Positions 34,913 through 48,271 of a DNA stretch of 64,000 nucleotides are shown here, piece by piece; position 1 is the first letter of the stretch; every line of letters starts with the position of its first letter. The notes below the pieces were generated by a model. The model searched no databases and was not told the DNA's origin. It saw only the letters and a program-made list of their open reading frames with translations. The position numbers and the translations under genes are program-made. This stretch comes from Anticarsia gemmatalis (lineage: Eukaryota > Arthropoda > Insecta > Lepidoptera > Erebidae). Location: positions 10,414,501 to 10,478,500 of the forward strand of contig NC_134746.1 of NCBI RefSeq assembly GCF_050436995.1, in the 5' to 3' direction.

Positions 34913-34951
34913 TGTAATTTTGCAATTTCCGTATTTTTATCCGTAGTATTC

Positions 34952-35134
34952 ACCTACTAATATTAAAAATGCGAAAGTTGGTGAGGATGGATGTACGTAT
35001 GTACTCTTTCACGAAAGTACTAGACGGATTTTAATGAATTTCGGTGCACTGATTGCTTATAATCTGGATTAAAATATAGGATTTTAGCCTTGAGAAATCT
35101 TTTCACGCGGGTGAAGTAGCGATCAGCAGCCAGT
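34952..35134 (+). mobile_element. Degenerate short Helitron-like repeat, third type
   Basis: CCTACTAATATTAAAAATGC, GAAAGTTGGTGAGGATGGAT, ACTCTTTCACGAAAGTACTA and TTCACGCGGGTGAAG are blocks I recall from a very common lepidopteran short repeat that ends GCTAGT. Here the 3' end is mutated (AGCAGCCAGTA). It is 39 bp downstream of the previous Helitron. Confidence 0.55.
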
Positions 35135-37401
35135 ATTGTAATGAAGAGATAATACATTGAACTACCCTATAAAGCTTGATTTTTAATATAAAACAAAATA
35201 AATAATTACATAGGGCAGTCCGGAAAAAAATGATTATTATTTATATTCCGCTACTAACGTTTACGATCATATTTATTTTTTCCCTTATTGAGTTTATTCA
35301 AATCTGAAGTCCTCTCCCGGAGGCTGTATTTCATTTTAAATGTTAAGTACCTTTATACGACGTAATAAAACAGAAAAGGTATTCATAAAAATAGAAGTAA
35401 TTTATTAAAAATACATCATTTTCCCGTAATGATTTCGTATACTCGTGGTTTGGAGAATGTACGTGGAAGTAATAACATACGTATAACATACATACGTTGT
35501 CAAAACGTTTATTTTTCCTTGATTTCGTTAAAATATTATTATTTGAATGTATATGCTTATATAATACTGCAGTCTGACAGTACTTTAAGTAAGGAAAATC
35601 GGTAAAACGACTATAATTCATCGTTTTTATTTGGTGTTTGAGATGCAGCAGTTTTTGTTGCATGCATACAAACTTGCGTTGCGTTGCTTGTTTGCGTGAT
35701 TATTATATTATAGATTCACAGTATTGAATGGCAAATAAGGTAAAAAATCATATTAAAATTATTAGAGAATTAATCAAAAACGATTGAGTGGTCTACAATC
35801 GAGTGTCAAACACGTCAAAGACGCATCTATCGTGATAACGCCGAGACAACCGCTTTGCCAGGCACAAATCAATGAATATCGATTTAAAACTTATTCATTG
35901 TTTACAACTACATCCTAAGCGTTAAGTAAATCTAAGTTTAAACCACATTTAATTAAAGATAAAATTTGACGTAAGAGAAAAATAATGAGTAGGCTCAACG
36001 AAACAATAACGGGCGAAGTTTTTTCATTATCCTCGCTAAGCTGTTCTCATAAAGAAATTCCGCAGTAATCAGCGCGACACAGAACCCACTAAGTACTAAT
36101 TAAAAAGACATCGAGCACCCTTTATCCCCACTTTTCTTCACTTTAGTACACTCTACGCAAAGGGTTGTGATACAAAATCCTATTATAGCGGAGATTAGGC
36201 TCAAGCCATATAAAATCCGTTGTGATGTGACACGACACTCGTATAAAATGCTGTCTATGATAATTAGCTTACTTGTTCTATAATTCTTTTATTCATATGT
36301 AGTTTATATAATGACATTATCACATGGATATGGGCGGAAATCACTTCTCTTCAATAAATCTCAATCTGACAATTTAGCACTTGATAGAAATTAAACTTAG
36401 CGTAATGTAGGCATAAGTACCAGTAATAAGACCGTAAAAAAAGTAAGGTGATGACGGGGCTTGGTGACTTTGAATAAAGGTTCATATAAACGAATGTAAG
36501 GAACATCCGCAATGCAAAAAATCCATGAACTGGGACCGTACTCTGAATACTTAACGTACGTAACTTGGATTACTTTAAACTTTAAGGTGATCCAAGTCCC
36601 ACACATGAGGAACAAACCGTGCTTTACCATTCAACATTGTTTCTTTCTCACGAACAATATTGACTTGCATTGCATGTCATAGTACGGATGCGACCCTGTT
36701 CTCTCACTCCCTCCTTTCTGTCTGTTCAGTGCCTAAAATATTGCGGGTTTTGTCGCGTGTTGGTTATACGGGTACCCCAGCTGCAGTATTAGCTCAACTT
36801 CACTGTGCTATTGGATTTTAATTGAACTTAAGCGAAGCATTCACTGCAGTTGGCAAGTGAGCTGAAGTTGACTTGAAATTAAATAAAAGCTGCTAATATG
36901 CGGTCTTTAACGATCAAGTGGGTTATAAATTTCGTACTCAAACAGCACATAATAAATTAAGTAAGCAATTTTAAAACAGGTACTTTTTTAAAGGAAGGAC
37001 AATAAGGACTTCTCTATTTTTCTTACGACTTCTCTTCTTTTTTCTCTTTTTTAATTAAACAATATTTTTCCTTAATTTATATCTTATACCTCTATACTAT
37101 AAAGAAAACACTAGTGCATCATATTTCAATTGGAACATTAGAAAAGATGCCTTCAGTAAATACCACAACAAAGGGTCTCAATTAAACTAGTCCTTTGTTG
37201 TATAGATACCTTGACTGCAAATATATGAAGCGCACCCTCCACAATGCACATCGTCGCCTTCGAACACAAGGCAGCATTGCCTCCTTGAGTATTGCACAAC
37301 AATGATAGCGATATTATTATAATATAACTAGGAAGCATCGTGGTGTGGGTCCATTTAAAACGTACTACTTCTTGCCCGCCACTCCGTGCGCTTGAAATAT
37401 A
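35135..37401. other. Non-coding sequence
   Basis: No gene, RNA gene or repeat could be supported. Confidence 0.5.
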
Positions 37402-37560
37402 TCTATCTATAGCCCATTTATCGAGGAAGGCTATAGGCTATATATCATCATGCTACGACCAATAGGAGCAGAGTACCAGTAAAAAATGTTACAAAAAACG
37501 GGTAAAAATTAGACCCATTCTCTCATATGTGACGCAAGCGAAGTTGCGCAAATCAGCTAG
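37402..37560 (+). mobile_element. Lep1-like Helitron with internal deletion (159 bp)
   Basis: It keeps the CTAG-3' end with hairpin GACGCAAGCGAAGTTGCGC and the block GCCCATTTATCGAGGAAGG. The 5' part, including the (TTTG)n run, is lost. A T follows the CTAG end. The first bases TCTAT may be the original 5' end joined to the middle. Confidence 0.8.
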
Positions 37561-40500
37561 TGTAGTTATATTTGCAAGAGCTAGTATTTCTATAGCCCTT
37601 GTGATTTTCTTGTTCATAAGCTACTTTACAGCAAGTTTCATCAAAAAGTACAGTATTTTTGGCGTGATTACGTAACAAACGTTGCCCTAACGCCTGTTTT
37701 ATAATAGACCTATATCGAAAACTAAGTTAAATTGATTTAATAAATACAGAACTAAATTATGTGTTCAAAAAAATATCATTAATAAATAACCCTATTAAGT
37801 TTCATTTCCGAAGAAACAACTATGAAACAACTCGTCTACTTTCGACAAACAAGTCAATAGACTCAACAGAGATACCTAATTGTAACTTATCAAAATAAGT
37901 TCATCTAAGTGAAGTTTTATTCAAACAAATACAAAATAAATCTTAGAAACATTTTATTATCTTTTAAAGCGAAGTGCAAGACACAAAGGGAGTGCTCCAA
38001 TGAGACACTTTGCTGTAGTACTGCAGTTGCAACTAGAGTGAAGTTTTATTGAATTAAAACTAGTGTTTGTGCAACGAATATTGTACCGGCGCATAAATTG
38101 ATGCCAAATACTATGGACCGCAATATGGCCGGCAGCGACTTTGTTTGCAGCGCGACACTATTGTTTGACCCAAAAACTAATTTTTAAGTTTTCATTGTTT
38201 TCGTCGTGTATTGTTTTTCGGTAGTTTGTCGTAGTACAATGTACAAAAACTCACTTTTCAACAACAACTTTATTTGAACACGTTGCAAATAAAAGGAAAA
38301 ATATTATTATATTATTATATATTATTTTACATTTCTGATTCATACTAAAATCGCCATGTCGCATTTTTAACGAAGTTAAAAGATGAGTATATTTAAGATA
38401 TCCATCAATATTGTAGGAACGGGTCAAAATTGGAAATTCATTAACTATCTCTAGTTTATGACCAATAAGTATCCGATTAATCTGTCTGATGATGTTCATT
38501 CAAATTATCATACCCTATCATTCTCTTTACTTGTTTAACTATTTGCACAGTACTTGCAATAAACTGTCTTGACGTAGAATTTCCAGCGTGCGCATTATTT
38601 ATAATAATTATAATTTCCTCGGCAATAAATCTTCATTGTTCCAACAGCCAACTATTATAACATCAATCTAAAAGGACCGACAATTAGTGCTAGCATAAAG
38701 GTCGGTTCGTTCATGATACAATACTAATACATTTTCATACGTCTAAGCCTTTGAAGCATTTTTGTTAAACATTGTATTTAGGTACAGCCTGCCAATTTGA
38801 CTTGCAAACTAGCAAACTTTTGAAATCATCCTTGTATATTCCTAATTAGAATATAATATACTATTCATTTACCTTTTTCCACAAGTCCATTCACGCACGA
38901 AGGTACTTATGCGAAAAAAGTATTTGGTATATTGATTACTGTAAGCTAGTTTTGTTTGTATAAAACGTTCCATACAGAATTTCGAACGTATTTTTATGAA
39001 CTATTTAACCAAAATCTTTACTAAAGCACAAAACACGTGTTTGTGGTTTTGTATCGTACTTTCACTGTTATGTAAGACGAGCTTTGTAAATAAACGAATA
39101 CGAGGTCTGTTCCGTAGGGTACTGAGGCTATATATTAGGGGGTCGACGATTGAGGTGGCGCGATAAAGAGATTAGTTGTGAATGTTTTGGCCCGCGGCAC
39201 GGGATAAAGTAATTAGCATACGTACTTGGTAGCTGTAATCGTTAAGCAGCATTAATGCAAGCCAAACTTACAGATAACAACGGGTTACACTCATCATGTG
39301 TTTAGACTGATGTATATTTGACAAATAGTGGTAATGAAGTGAGATAATAAACGCTGAATATATGTTGAACATGTATGACAGCTCCGTTTTATTTTGGAGC
39401 TGTTAAACAATGTCGAATTTCTGACTTGATTTGATAAACCTTGCCAAAACGATTGCTCAGCAAAGGTATTCTTATATTATATATTTACAAGAAAGCTTAC
39501 GGGCTATTATTAGAATTTAGATAACTATTTTAAATTTAAGCTATCGCATTTTGCAATAACTTACAACAAAGGCTAGGACAGTACTCTAAAGCTGCATTAG
39601 CGGGCGCTAACACAACTCTAAAAAATACAACGGCCAACAAATTTTCCTACTACCGCTGTCGTACAATAGCAAAAGTAAAATAGCATAAGAATTACGTACG
39701 GCAGTCTTAAACGCGTATACGTGTTCTCCACTAGTCTATCTACAATCAAGAGTTCGGCAGGAGTTAATCACCGCCGGGTGATTTACGCGATCCTCAGTTC
39801 AGGACGTGTGCTGACGCTCAGCTAAATGACACTTATTACGCGTCTCCCTTCGATCGTTAGAGAGAACGACGTCGTCATTTCTTTCATTCACTTCTAACGT
39901 CCGATTTGCTTTATTTTTCCACTGCGTTAAACTGTGTCGGGCCGAACACTTTGGAATATTGCAAGGAACTGCTACACTTTGCCGTGATTGTGAACGAATG
40001 AATTGAGTGCTCCATTCAATTTAATGAAGTTTTATCGACTGCTTTATGAAAGGTTCGGATTCTAGTTAGATACATTTACTGGTTACTAAATCTTTAAGAT
40101 GTTTTGCTTTAAAGGCAGTCGATAAAAAAAATATTTCGGTTTAGAAGTATCTATTTTATTTGAACTGCAAAGCTACCCAAGTAATGTCTGACTTGTTAAC
40201 CAATCCGTAGAATTGGCTTGAAGGATACCAAAATAACTTGAAACCAAAAATACCAAAAATCAAAACAGATGAGTAATGGTAGTGTTGAGATTCTTAAAAG
40301 TTTACAAAGATCATATTCATAACAAAAGAACATGATTCGTATATAATCATACATGCAAATTAGGTAATTTCCTTTTATCAAGGAAAGTGGGCAAAACGAG
40401 GAAAAGTTCCGATTACCCTTTTTTGGGAATGAAGGTAGCTTTTGGGCAAATTCGAAACGTGAAGGTTCAAATATCAAAGACTTGAAGGCTTGAATGAACC

Positions 40501-42107
40501 CTACTACTCTTTCACACACACGAGCAAATATAAGTAAAAAACATTTTATTACAACCCGTAACAGGCACAGCACAAAGGATCAAATTGAAGACCCCAAAAA
40601 CCCTCCGTAAATTTAATATCCGACGTCCAACATTCACACATTTTTTAGCTAAACAAAGTGAGCAAACACATTTCACATACAAAATTGGTTTACTTCATTA
40701 ACATTATCACATTACAGAAGGCCTGAAAGCCCCTTTTACTTCGGTCGGTAAACCAACCAAGTTGTTCACAGTTGACATTTATCACTGCGATGTCCTACTT
40801 CGCGCATGCAACATGTAAATTTTGACCACTACACGTCATGAATCTTAAACAGTGTTGAAATACGCGGTACCCCACATACATGGCCGCAGTATTCATCAAG
40901 CGCATTCATGTCAAATTAACGCTAAAATTTAATAACAAACAAGCGAGGAATTTGAAATTCGTATAAACATGCAGTTCATTTTGAGAACATTGTTTTATTT
41001 TGTTTCGTTTTGTTTTAATTTAGTAAATCTATTCAGCTCGGCGTCGCGTATGAAGTTCGTTAGCAGTCTCATAGAGCCATGAACTGAATTCAGCCGATTG
41101 ACTGAATTCGGACGTCGATCGAATGCCGAGTAAGTTTGCGTTGGTAATACTATCGTAACTATTTAACACTGGTTTATAAATCGGTCTTGTACAAAAGCGG
41201 AGTATTCTGCTTTATTTGGACATTAATTCCTCAGTGGGGGCTTTGTCCGGACCTTTTACGTCAGTCGCTCTAATGTACACCCCAATCTAGTTTCGGACAT
41301 GTCACCATTTGACCTCAAACTAAATGTCTTAATTGGATTCGAGTCTTGGATGATTAAAATTCGGGACGTATAATGTAAACCTAAATTGAATGGCGACGAT
41401 GAATATTAGCGAGAAAAGGATTACTCGGACTGTGCTTTATTGCTTTGCTTGGTGGTTTATTACTGAGAGATTTAAAAGGGTCTACGGTAAGCTCACCAGT
41501 ACTATAGCTCAGTAAACACTGTAAGTAGTTGGTCAATGTGACTGACAATAATATACCCGCTTAGTTCGTAAATCAATTTATCTTAGAATTATTTCAAAGT
41601 CTGGTATATGAAGGTAAAAAGCAGCTTTAGATCGAAGCAGGAGGCAATCGAATCGAATAATAGACACGTGTGCGTATGAGAATTTTAGACCTAGCCAATT
41701 AGATTTTAAATGTTCACATTTGTTTCTCATTATAACATATACTGTACCCCTACTTTCAAATATTGGCCTGTATTCAGAACTTTGCAGAGCCTTATAAATA
41801 GTAAAATTAAATATTCCACATAGACGCGATTGTAATTAAACGAAACGTGATAAAATTCAAATTAAACTCTAGTACTGAGGTGGAAAATAGAAATAGGGAA
41901 TATTGGAACAAAACAACTTACATCTACTGCAACGTTTTTACATAATACAATGAAAGCATTTTGATGTAACAGTTTTATTATCGTCCGATTGAAATATGGC
42001 GACATTTTGCGCGCAAAAGTCGTCACAAATGTTTAGGTTTACACATTACTCGCTTTATTATTGTAGAAACTTGTGATCGTTATTGCTAATGTGCATTTTT
42101 TACATGT
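37561..42107. other. Long non-coding stretch
   Basis: No gene recognised in 4.5 kb. A CpG-richer patch at about 39,700-39,960 may be regulatory. An open frame on the minus strand (40,573-40,196, 125 codons) has hydrophobic segments but no recognisable domain. Confidence 0.45.
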
Positions 42108-43029
42108 AGGGGAACCTGTTGTACCTTGGCACTATGTGTACCTAGGCCACTGGGCTCGTTTTCAAATATTCGCGCGATATTAAATTCTACTGTTTACGGT
42201 ATTCGATACGTCACTACAGACTATTTAATGTAAAGTTAGTCGCATTCCGCCATTAAGCCGGTGTTTGGTGTTATCGACGCTGAAACTTTTTTGTGTGAAA
42301 AAGTAAGTATTTCTAATATATTTTGAAGTCTAATAGTTTTAAAAGTTTTCTAATAGTCACTTAACTGTTATATGCTATCGGTTCTTTGATTTTACAAGTC
42401 TCAACACAATAAAAAACTTACGAGATACTTAACCTCTAAACTATATAAAATCACCGTTTTAGTGAAGTTGGAGTAGTGTTGTACCTCGGTCACTGTCGAT
42501 CAGCTGATACTGACTGACTGGTCACTGGCGCAGCGATGTGATGTAACGGAACGGTGGCCAAAGTTAGTTGTTTTTGTTTAAATATTTTGTTTGAAAAGCA
42601 TAAAAAAAGCTATGAATATTATTTCAATTTTGATCATTTCTAAATGTTAATCATTTGAAAATTTTTAAAATGTTTTGTTAAATACTGTATACTGTAATAA
42701 TACTGTGTACTGTAATAAATCAAATAAAATGATTTTAGTTAACAAAGCTTGATAATTTGCTTAAATTACCCCCAAATTTCAATGTGTCCTAGGTACAACG
42801 TACTACTGGCCTAGGTACATAGGGTATGTTGTACCTTGGCCACATTTCCCATTTTTTTTTAAATTTAAAAATATTATGTAAGTATTAAATATACATTTCT
42901 GATATTTTTTTGGTGAGTACCCAAATAATTGACATTTCAAAATATGCAAATATGATTTGTGTGCTGCACGTCAAATCACAATAAAAAATATATTTCTAAA
43001 AAACCGGCCTAGGTACAACAGGTTCCCTT
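42108..43029 (+). mobile_element. 0.92-kb inverted-repeat DNA element with repeated GTACCTAGGCC motif
   Basis: The ends are inverted: AGGGGAACCTGTTGTACC on the left and, on the other strand, AAGGGAACCTGTTGTACC on the right. TA lies at both borders. A motif close to TTGTACCTAGGCCAC occurs seven times, on both strands: near 42,117, 42,134, 42,478, 42,786, 42,808, 42,828 and 43,008. Such dispersed copies near the ends suggest binding sites for a transposase. AAAAA|GTAAGTAT at 42,296-42,308 resembles a splice donor, as if the 5' exon of a larger coding element were kept. No transposase ORF remains. The superfamily is not recognised. Confidence 0.75.
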
Positions 43030-46000
43030 ACCTAATTTAAAGAAAATAGAGTGAAATACATTATTAAAAGAATGTGTTTAACTGATAGATTTTAATGATA
43101 TGATCCATGTAGTATTTGCTTATTTCATAAGTAATTTACTTAGATTACGAGCTTTAAGTGGATATCTCAATGTTTACGTTAATTTTCGTCCGATAGTTCA
43201 TAAATAAAAACCGAATGATTGCATGTATGACATTGCTATATCGAATAAAAAATCAAGTAAGATAGCAAAGAAAAACGTAACTTCGATCAATAATAGTCAA
43301 GTTAAATGAATTCAAAGTAACAAATACTTTAATACAAAATCCCGGAACATACACATGGAATCACAGTATTGGTTAAAGCATAAACCGCGGGGCTCTAAAT
43401 AATCGTTTCACCTCTATTCAGTCCTGCATCGTTGATATTCGATTACACGGTTCAATTCCAACGAGATCATATTTGAATACCGACACTAGCACGTATTATA
43501 ACATTCTATGGGGTATGTTGTATGCACGGGATCATTTACCCTGAATGAGTTTCTATGAACGGGGTTCGGTTGTGTATATGAATAGTATGTATGTTTCGGA
43601 ACTTTTATTTAGTCGTTCAAATAACGATTAAAAAAAACGAATGAAAGATTTTGCTTTGCAAAACGTAGATATAGAATACTTTAAGCAAATGACTATAAAA
43701 TCGTCACTTAATACCATAGCCTAAGACAACGCCTGTGATGAGTGATTACGAGACCCCGAATTCAGCACTAGGTGAACGGCAAACCGTCCATTAGATATTC
43801 ATAATCACTTTATGAATATACTTAATCACACAATCACAACTAGAAAACAGAAAAACTTTACATAATAAAAAATACTACAGCTTATGCAAAAGTAGCAAAC
43901 ATTTAAATGAAATTTCCGTACTCACAAAGTGACTTAATAAAGTTCTCTGCTGAAATTGGGCTCGCGTCAAATAAAACGTTACTATCACACGAAACTTACC
44001 TGCACTGCACTGCACTTGGCAAACTTCATAGCAGACTGCAGAAGACTTTTGCTTATTACTTTAGGGATTACTCTCACAACTTACGCTATGTTCTTGATTT
44101 AGTTTTGATTGGGAGAAACTGCGTCACTTTGAAAGACCAGCTACAAAATCATGACTAATGTACATATATGTAGCATCCACGGTAAAATTAATGTTGTATA
44201 ATGGTTTCGTGGCGAAATTATGCCATTAAGTTAATGAATTATTCATTCATCACTCTATTATAACAAAACCAAATGTATAATGTATATTTAAACTAATTTC
44301 TACGTACAAATAGTCCGTATCAATAAAACCAATCGAACTTTTGTCTTTAATAGCAAAGATCTGTACAACTTCTTTCAAAATAGTCCCTCACTGTATCATT
44401 ATAAGAAACTCGGAAGTCTATCGAAGTAATCACGCCCAAAGGTATACAAACAGAGCCAATCCTCGGAAATTGAACAAGGAAAGAAAGTGCCCTCAAACTG
44501 TAAGATTCCAACTACACTAAGCAAACTCGGAAAGGTTTACAAGCTTCCCTTAGAGCAATAAAGTAACCCTTTTCTGTAGATCTTTGACATTTGTGTGAGG
44601 TGAATGTCTAATGTTGACCTGCAATATTAAGCCAATAAATTATATCTTTCATTGCGCCTTTTACCTTTAACGAAATAACCATCGTACAAACTCTTCATAA
44701 TATCTAATGAGAATGAAAGTCGTGTACAGTTTAAAAAATAATGTTACCTTATTTGCTACAGTGACTAATGACTTTAGTCGAAGGTCAGTTTAACATATTT
44801 GTGGTATCGACAATATTTCTTTACTTTAGCAAGACGTAAACAAGCAAACATTTCACATAGCTTCAAGGCTTCCTTCTTTAAGGCGTCGCAAATCACGTCA
44901 TCAAAATACTTATTACACGAACAGCGATAAACCAACCGATTGAAAACAAATTTCGATTTGCTATAAGCCATCGTACTGCGACATCTCACGACACAAAATA
45001 TTGTTAATCTCGATTTCATTGTAAGCCTCGCGTGATCTTCCATGGCATGTAATAACCGATTACTTTCAGCTCCGTAGACTTTATATCATGAAGGTATAAT
45101 ACAGCATTACAGCCTAGCTCTTTTATATCGACGTGTACACATAAATGTTCGGCTACAGCGTTCGACTTTCTTATACAAAAAATAATATAAAGAAAATCTA
45201 AAAGTCATTCATAAATGTTATGTTAAAAAGTATTTTCGAATTCAGTAAAAATTATGAAAAATTAATGCATTAAATACAAAAAAGTAAGTTAATTTAAAAA
45301 TATTTAATTGCAGTAGTCATATTTTTTTATATTTTAATTGACACACTCACAAAGCTGCTCAAAACAGAAAGTTTAATTTAATTTCCTCCCTGCGTAGTAT
45401 AATTTATTTACTCTTCAATTTGCAACCTCAATGCAATTGAAAAGACGTTTAATTAATTTTGGTCGTCAACTGGATCTAATGTTTTCAAACGTTTATTTCC
45501 CAAAAGTTGACCCCTTCAAACCTGTTAAAACCTCTTTGCATACATTAATAACCACTTTGATTATATTCACTCCAGACGTTTCGCGTGTCTCTATGAATAC
45601 ATATCTGAGGAAATTATTTCATAAGCTTTTAATAAGTTTAGAAATAAAGCGAGGAACAAGAAAAGTCTATTAAAGAACGTTGTTCGCTCCATCGACCGTG
45701 TTTCCGTTTCGAGAACGGTTATTCCATTAAATGTCTTTGTACACCTACTTTATAACATATTAATGGCATTTATAACCCAGTGGGAATTATCGTTTCGCGT
45801 GAAGATTATGCTATTAAAAGCGAAGCCTTTATAGCCGCTGAAAATATACTCTATGTTATAAATAGCGAGTAAGGGGCAATAATATCTGTCTTGATTTAAA
45901 TTAGTTGTGTCAGGTATATCTCGTTGGCTTGAGTATATACTAAAACGCGGCCGGGACTCACGTAAACTTTAATGGTGTTCCACAAACTATGTCTACGTAA

Positions 46001-47511
46001 GGACAAGCATATTCAGTTTGAGATTATATCATGTAGAAGTCTCGGGTTGCGTAAATGTCCCGAACAAGTTTACACGAGACACAATTCTGTTTAAAGTTTA
46101 AAGCGCTCCTAGTAGTTACGGGACGGCAGAATCTAAGCTGGTAATAGATATCTTTGTCTACGAAAAAGTATCGTCAATTTTACTTTTTTGAACTTTAACT
46201 ACGTCGAGTTTTATACGCAGTATCTTCAGTGTACGTATTTTATACGTAAGTTAACTAACGGTGCAACCCAGACAACACGTTTTCAATTCGATAAGATTAA
46301 AATGCTCTTAGATTAAAGAGTTGGAACGCTAGTATTTTATACGAAAGCTGGATAATTTAATTGCTGCATCACAACATGAATCTTTCAGCACCGGTGGCGA
46401 TTGTTTAGGCATTCGGTCCGCGCGTTGTAGCGGCATTCGAAGAACGACATCCATTTGTATGTGCGATGTATGGGTGCGCTGTCGCCGCATGTTTCCGAAC
46501 TTGTTTTATTTTTTCTCTTGTTCTATCCATGATTTATGTGCGAGTGGCCAGTAACGATACGTGATGTATAGAGGTTGGTTTTCGTTTGTTGCGTTTTCTA
46601 GTATTTGGTTATTGTTTTCAATAAATTGTTGTTAGGTTACGACCTCTCGTTTCCAAAAGATAAGATAAATGAATAACTGTTGGTGCAATAAATTGGGGAA
46701 GCGCTATCAGGCCTACAAACTCATTTTTTTCTCTGTAATGCTTTCTATTTTTACTAACTATACTATAGTAGCAAGTATTTAAAAAAATGTGTTGGCTGCA
46801 AAATGCAGGGTAACATTTATCTTGCTTAAACTACATTTTAACAGCGGCGCCTGGAAATTAAACGCTACCTGCAATGCTGCGATTACGGCGATACTCCCAA
46901 GTTCCCCTTTAAATCTGATGTTATTGTGCTGAATGCGAGGCATTTGCTCGTAATCACAATAACTGTCGTGTGTTAATAGTAATTATGTCACTTCCTATCT
47001 TACTGATGCTGATGTGTTTTAACTAAAATAAATTAACACTGTTAGTATTTTTGGTTTAAATAAAGATCGAAAATTATAACTGACTTCCAAAATAAATTCA
47101 ACACAGATAACTATAAATAAATATAACAATAGAAAAATTGGAGAGGTCAGTGACACTCAAACATTAAACTGTTTAGACCTTTAATCTATCACTTTTGTGT
47201 AATCAAATCCTCATCGCAAACCGCACAAAATTCTGTGATTTACTCAATGTTTAAATTAATATTTTCATTTACACCGAAGCAAATGTCAGCGTGGAATTTT
47301 AATTTTCGTATGAATGCGAAAGGATTGTATGATTTACATATTACAGCGTACGTGACAATGGTACGCCATGCCTCAACTCTACCATTGTGTATGGTGCTAT
47401 AGATCACACAAGTGTAAATTAGAATTTGTAAGCAAATATGTTATTATCATTGATTGATGAGATGATCATTATTATTATTGGTATCATTGAATGATGAGAA
47501 ATTATCATTGA
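43030..47511. other. Long non-coding stretch
   Basis: About 4.5 kb without a recognised gene. A GC-rich patch at 46,385-46,505 (with CACCGGTGGCG and GTCCGCGCG) is the most distinct non-repeat sequence here and could be a promoter or enhancer. Confidence 0.45.
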
Positions 47512-47787
47512 CTAGCTGACACGCGCAACTTCGCTTGCGTCACCTAAGAGAATGGGTCAAAATTTTCCCCGTTTTTGTAACATTTTTCGTTGCTACTCCG
47601 CTCCTAATGACCGTAGCGTGATGTTATATAGCCTATAGCCTTCCTCGATAAATGGGCTATCTAACACTGAAAGAATTTTTCAAATCGGACCAGTAGTTCC
47701 TGAGATTAGCGCGTTCAAACAAACAAACAAACAATCAAACAAACAAACAAACAAACAAACTCTTCAGCTTTATTATATTAGTATAGA
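47512..47787 (-). mobile_element. Lep1-like non-autonomous Helitron (276 bp)
   Basis: Minus orientation, from CTAGCTGAC at the left to the complement of TCTATACTAATATAATAAAG at the right, between A and T. It has the longest (TTTG)n run of the five copies, the CGCAA/TTGCG hairpin and intact interior blocks. It ends 32 bp before a MITE-2 copy. Confidence 0.9.
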
Positions 47788-47819
47788 TCTGTCCTGGATG
47801 GTTCACCATCAAACATATC

Positions 47820-48271
47820 TATAGTCCAATAACTGCTCCATTGACTGCCTCCGTGGCGCAGTGGTTTCGGTCACCACGCCGATACCACTGCATCGGGTCG
47901 TGGGTTCGATTCCCACACGGAGCAATTATTTGTGCGATCCACAAATAATTGTTTCGGGTCTGGTTGTGCTTTGTGTCCGTTGTTTGTATGTTTGTAAAAG
48001 TCCCCGCGACACAAGAGCAATTCTTAGTGCGGGAGTTGTCTTAAAAAAACGAAAACGAAAAAAAATAACTTAGTATAGTCTTGTACTCAAAGTTCGTAGC
48101 GCGCTTAGGTATACAACATTTTGAATTAAGAGCATCAGTTAGCCGCAAGACAATGTAACTGACGGTGGCCTGTTTGATACAGCCACTTTATTTTAGAACT
48201 ACACAAATATCTTAATTATAATCTAGATAAATTGTGCATGCCAAAGCTCTCGACTAAGTTGTCGGCCTATA
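47820..48271 (-). mobile_element. MITE-2 copy split by a SINE
   Basis: The left inverted repeat TATAGTCCAATAACT is cut at 47,834 and resumes at 48,064 as AATAACTTAGTATAG. The right repeat is TCGACTAAGTTGTCGG (to 48,271). The interior matches the copy at 60,175 in the same order: CAAAGTTCG, TTAGCCGCAAG, GTAACTGACGGTGGCCTGTT, ATTGTGCATGCCAAAGCTCT. Without the SINE and its 7-bp duplication it is about 216 bp, the normal size. Confidence 0.8.
47835..48063 (+). mobile_element. SINE-A copy, full length, tRNA-derived
   Basis: The tRNA-like head has an A box (GTGGCGCAGTGGTTT) and a B box (GGGTTCGATTCCC), with an acceptor-like pairing CTCCGT/ACGGAG. The body reads GATCCACAAATAATTG, GTTTCGGGTCTGGTTGTG, TAAAAGTCCCCGCGACAC and AGTGCGGGAGTTGTC, then an A-rich tail. 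AATAACT flanks it on both sides (47,828-47,834 and 48,064-48,070) as a target-site duplication. RNA polymerase III would transcribe it. It resembles SINEs common in noctuid moths; that assignment is from memory. Confidence 0.88.

Noticed and set aside
40196..40573. 125-codon open frame, - strand with hydrophobic segments
   Set aside because: No recognisable family. Hydrophobicity is expected from T-rich codons.
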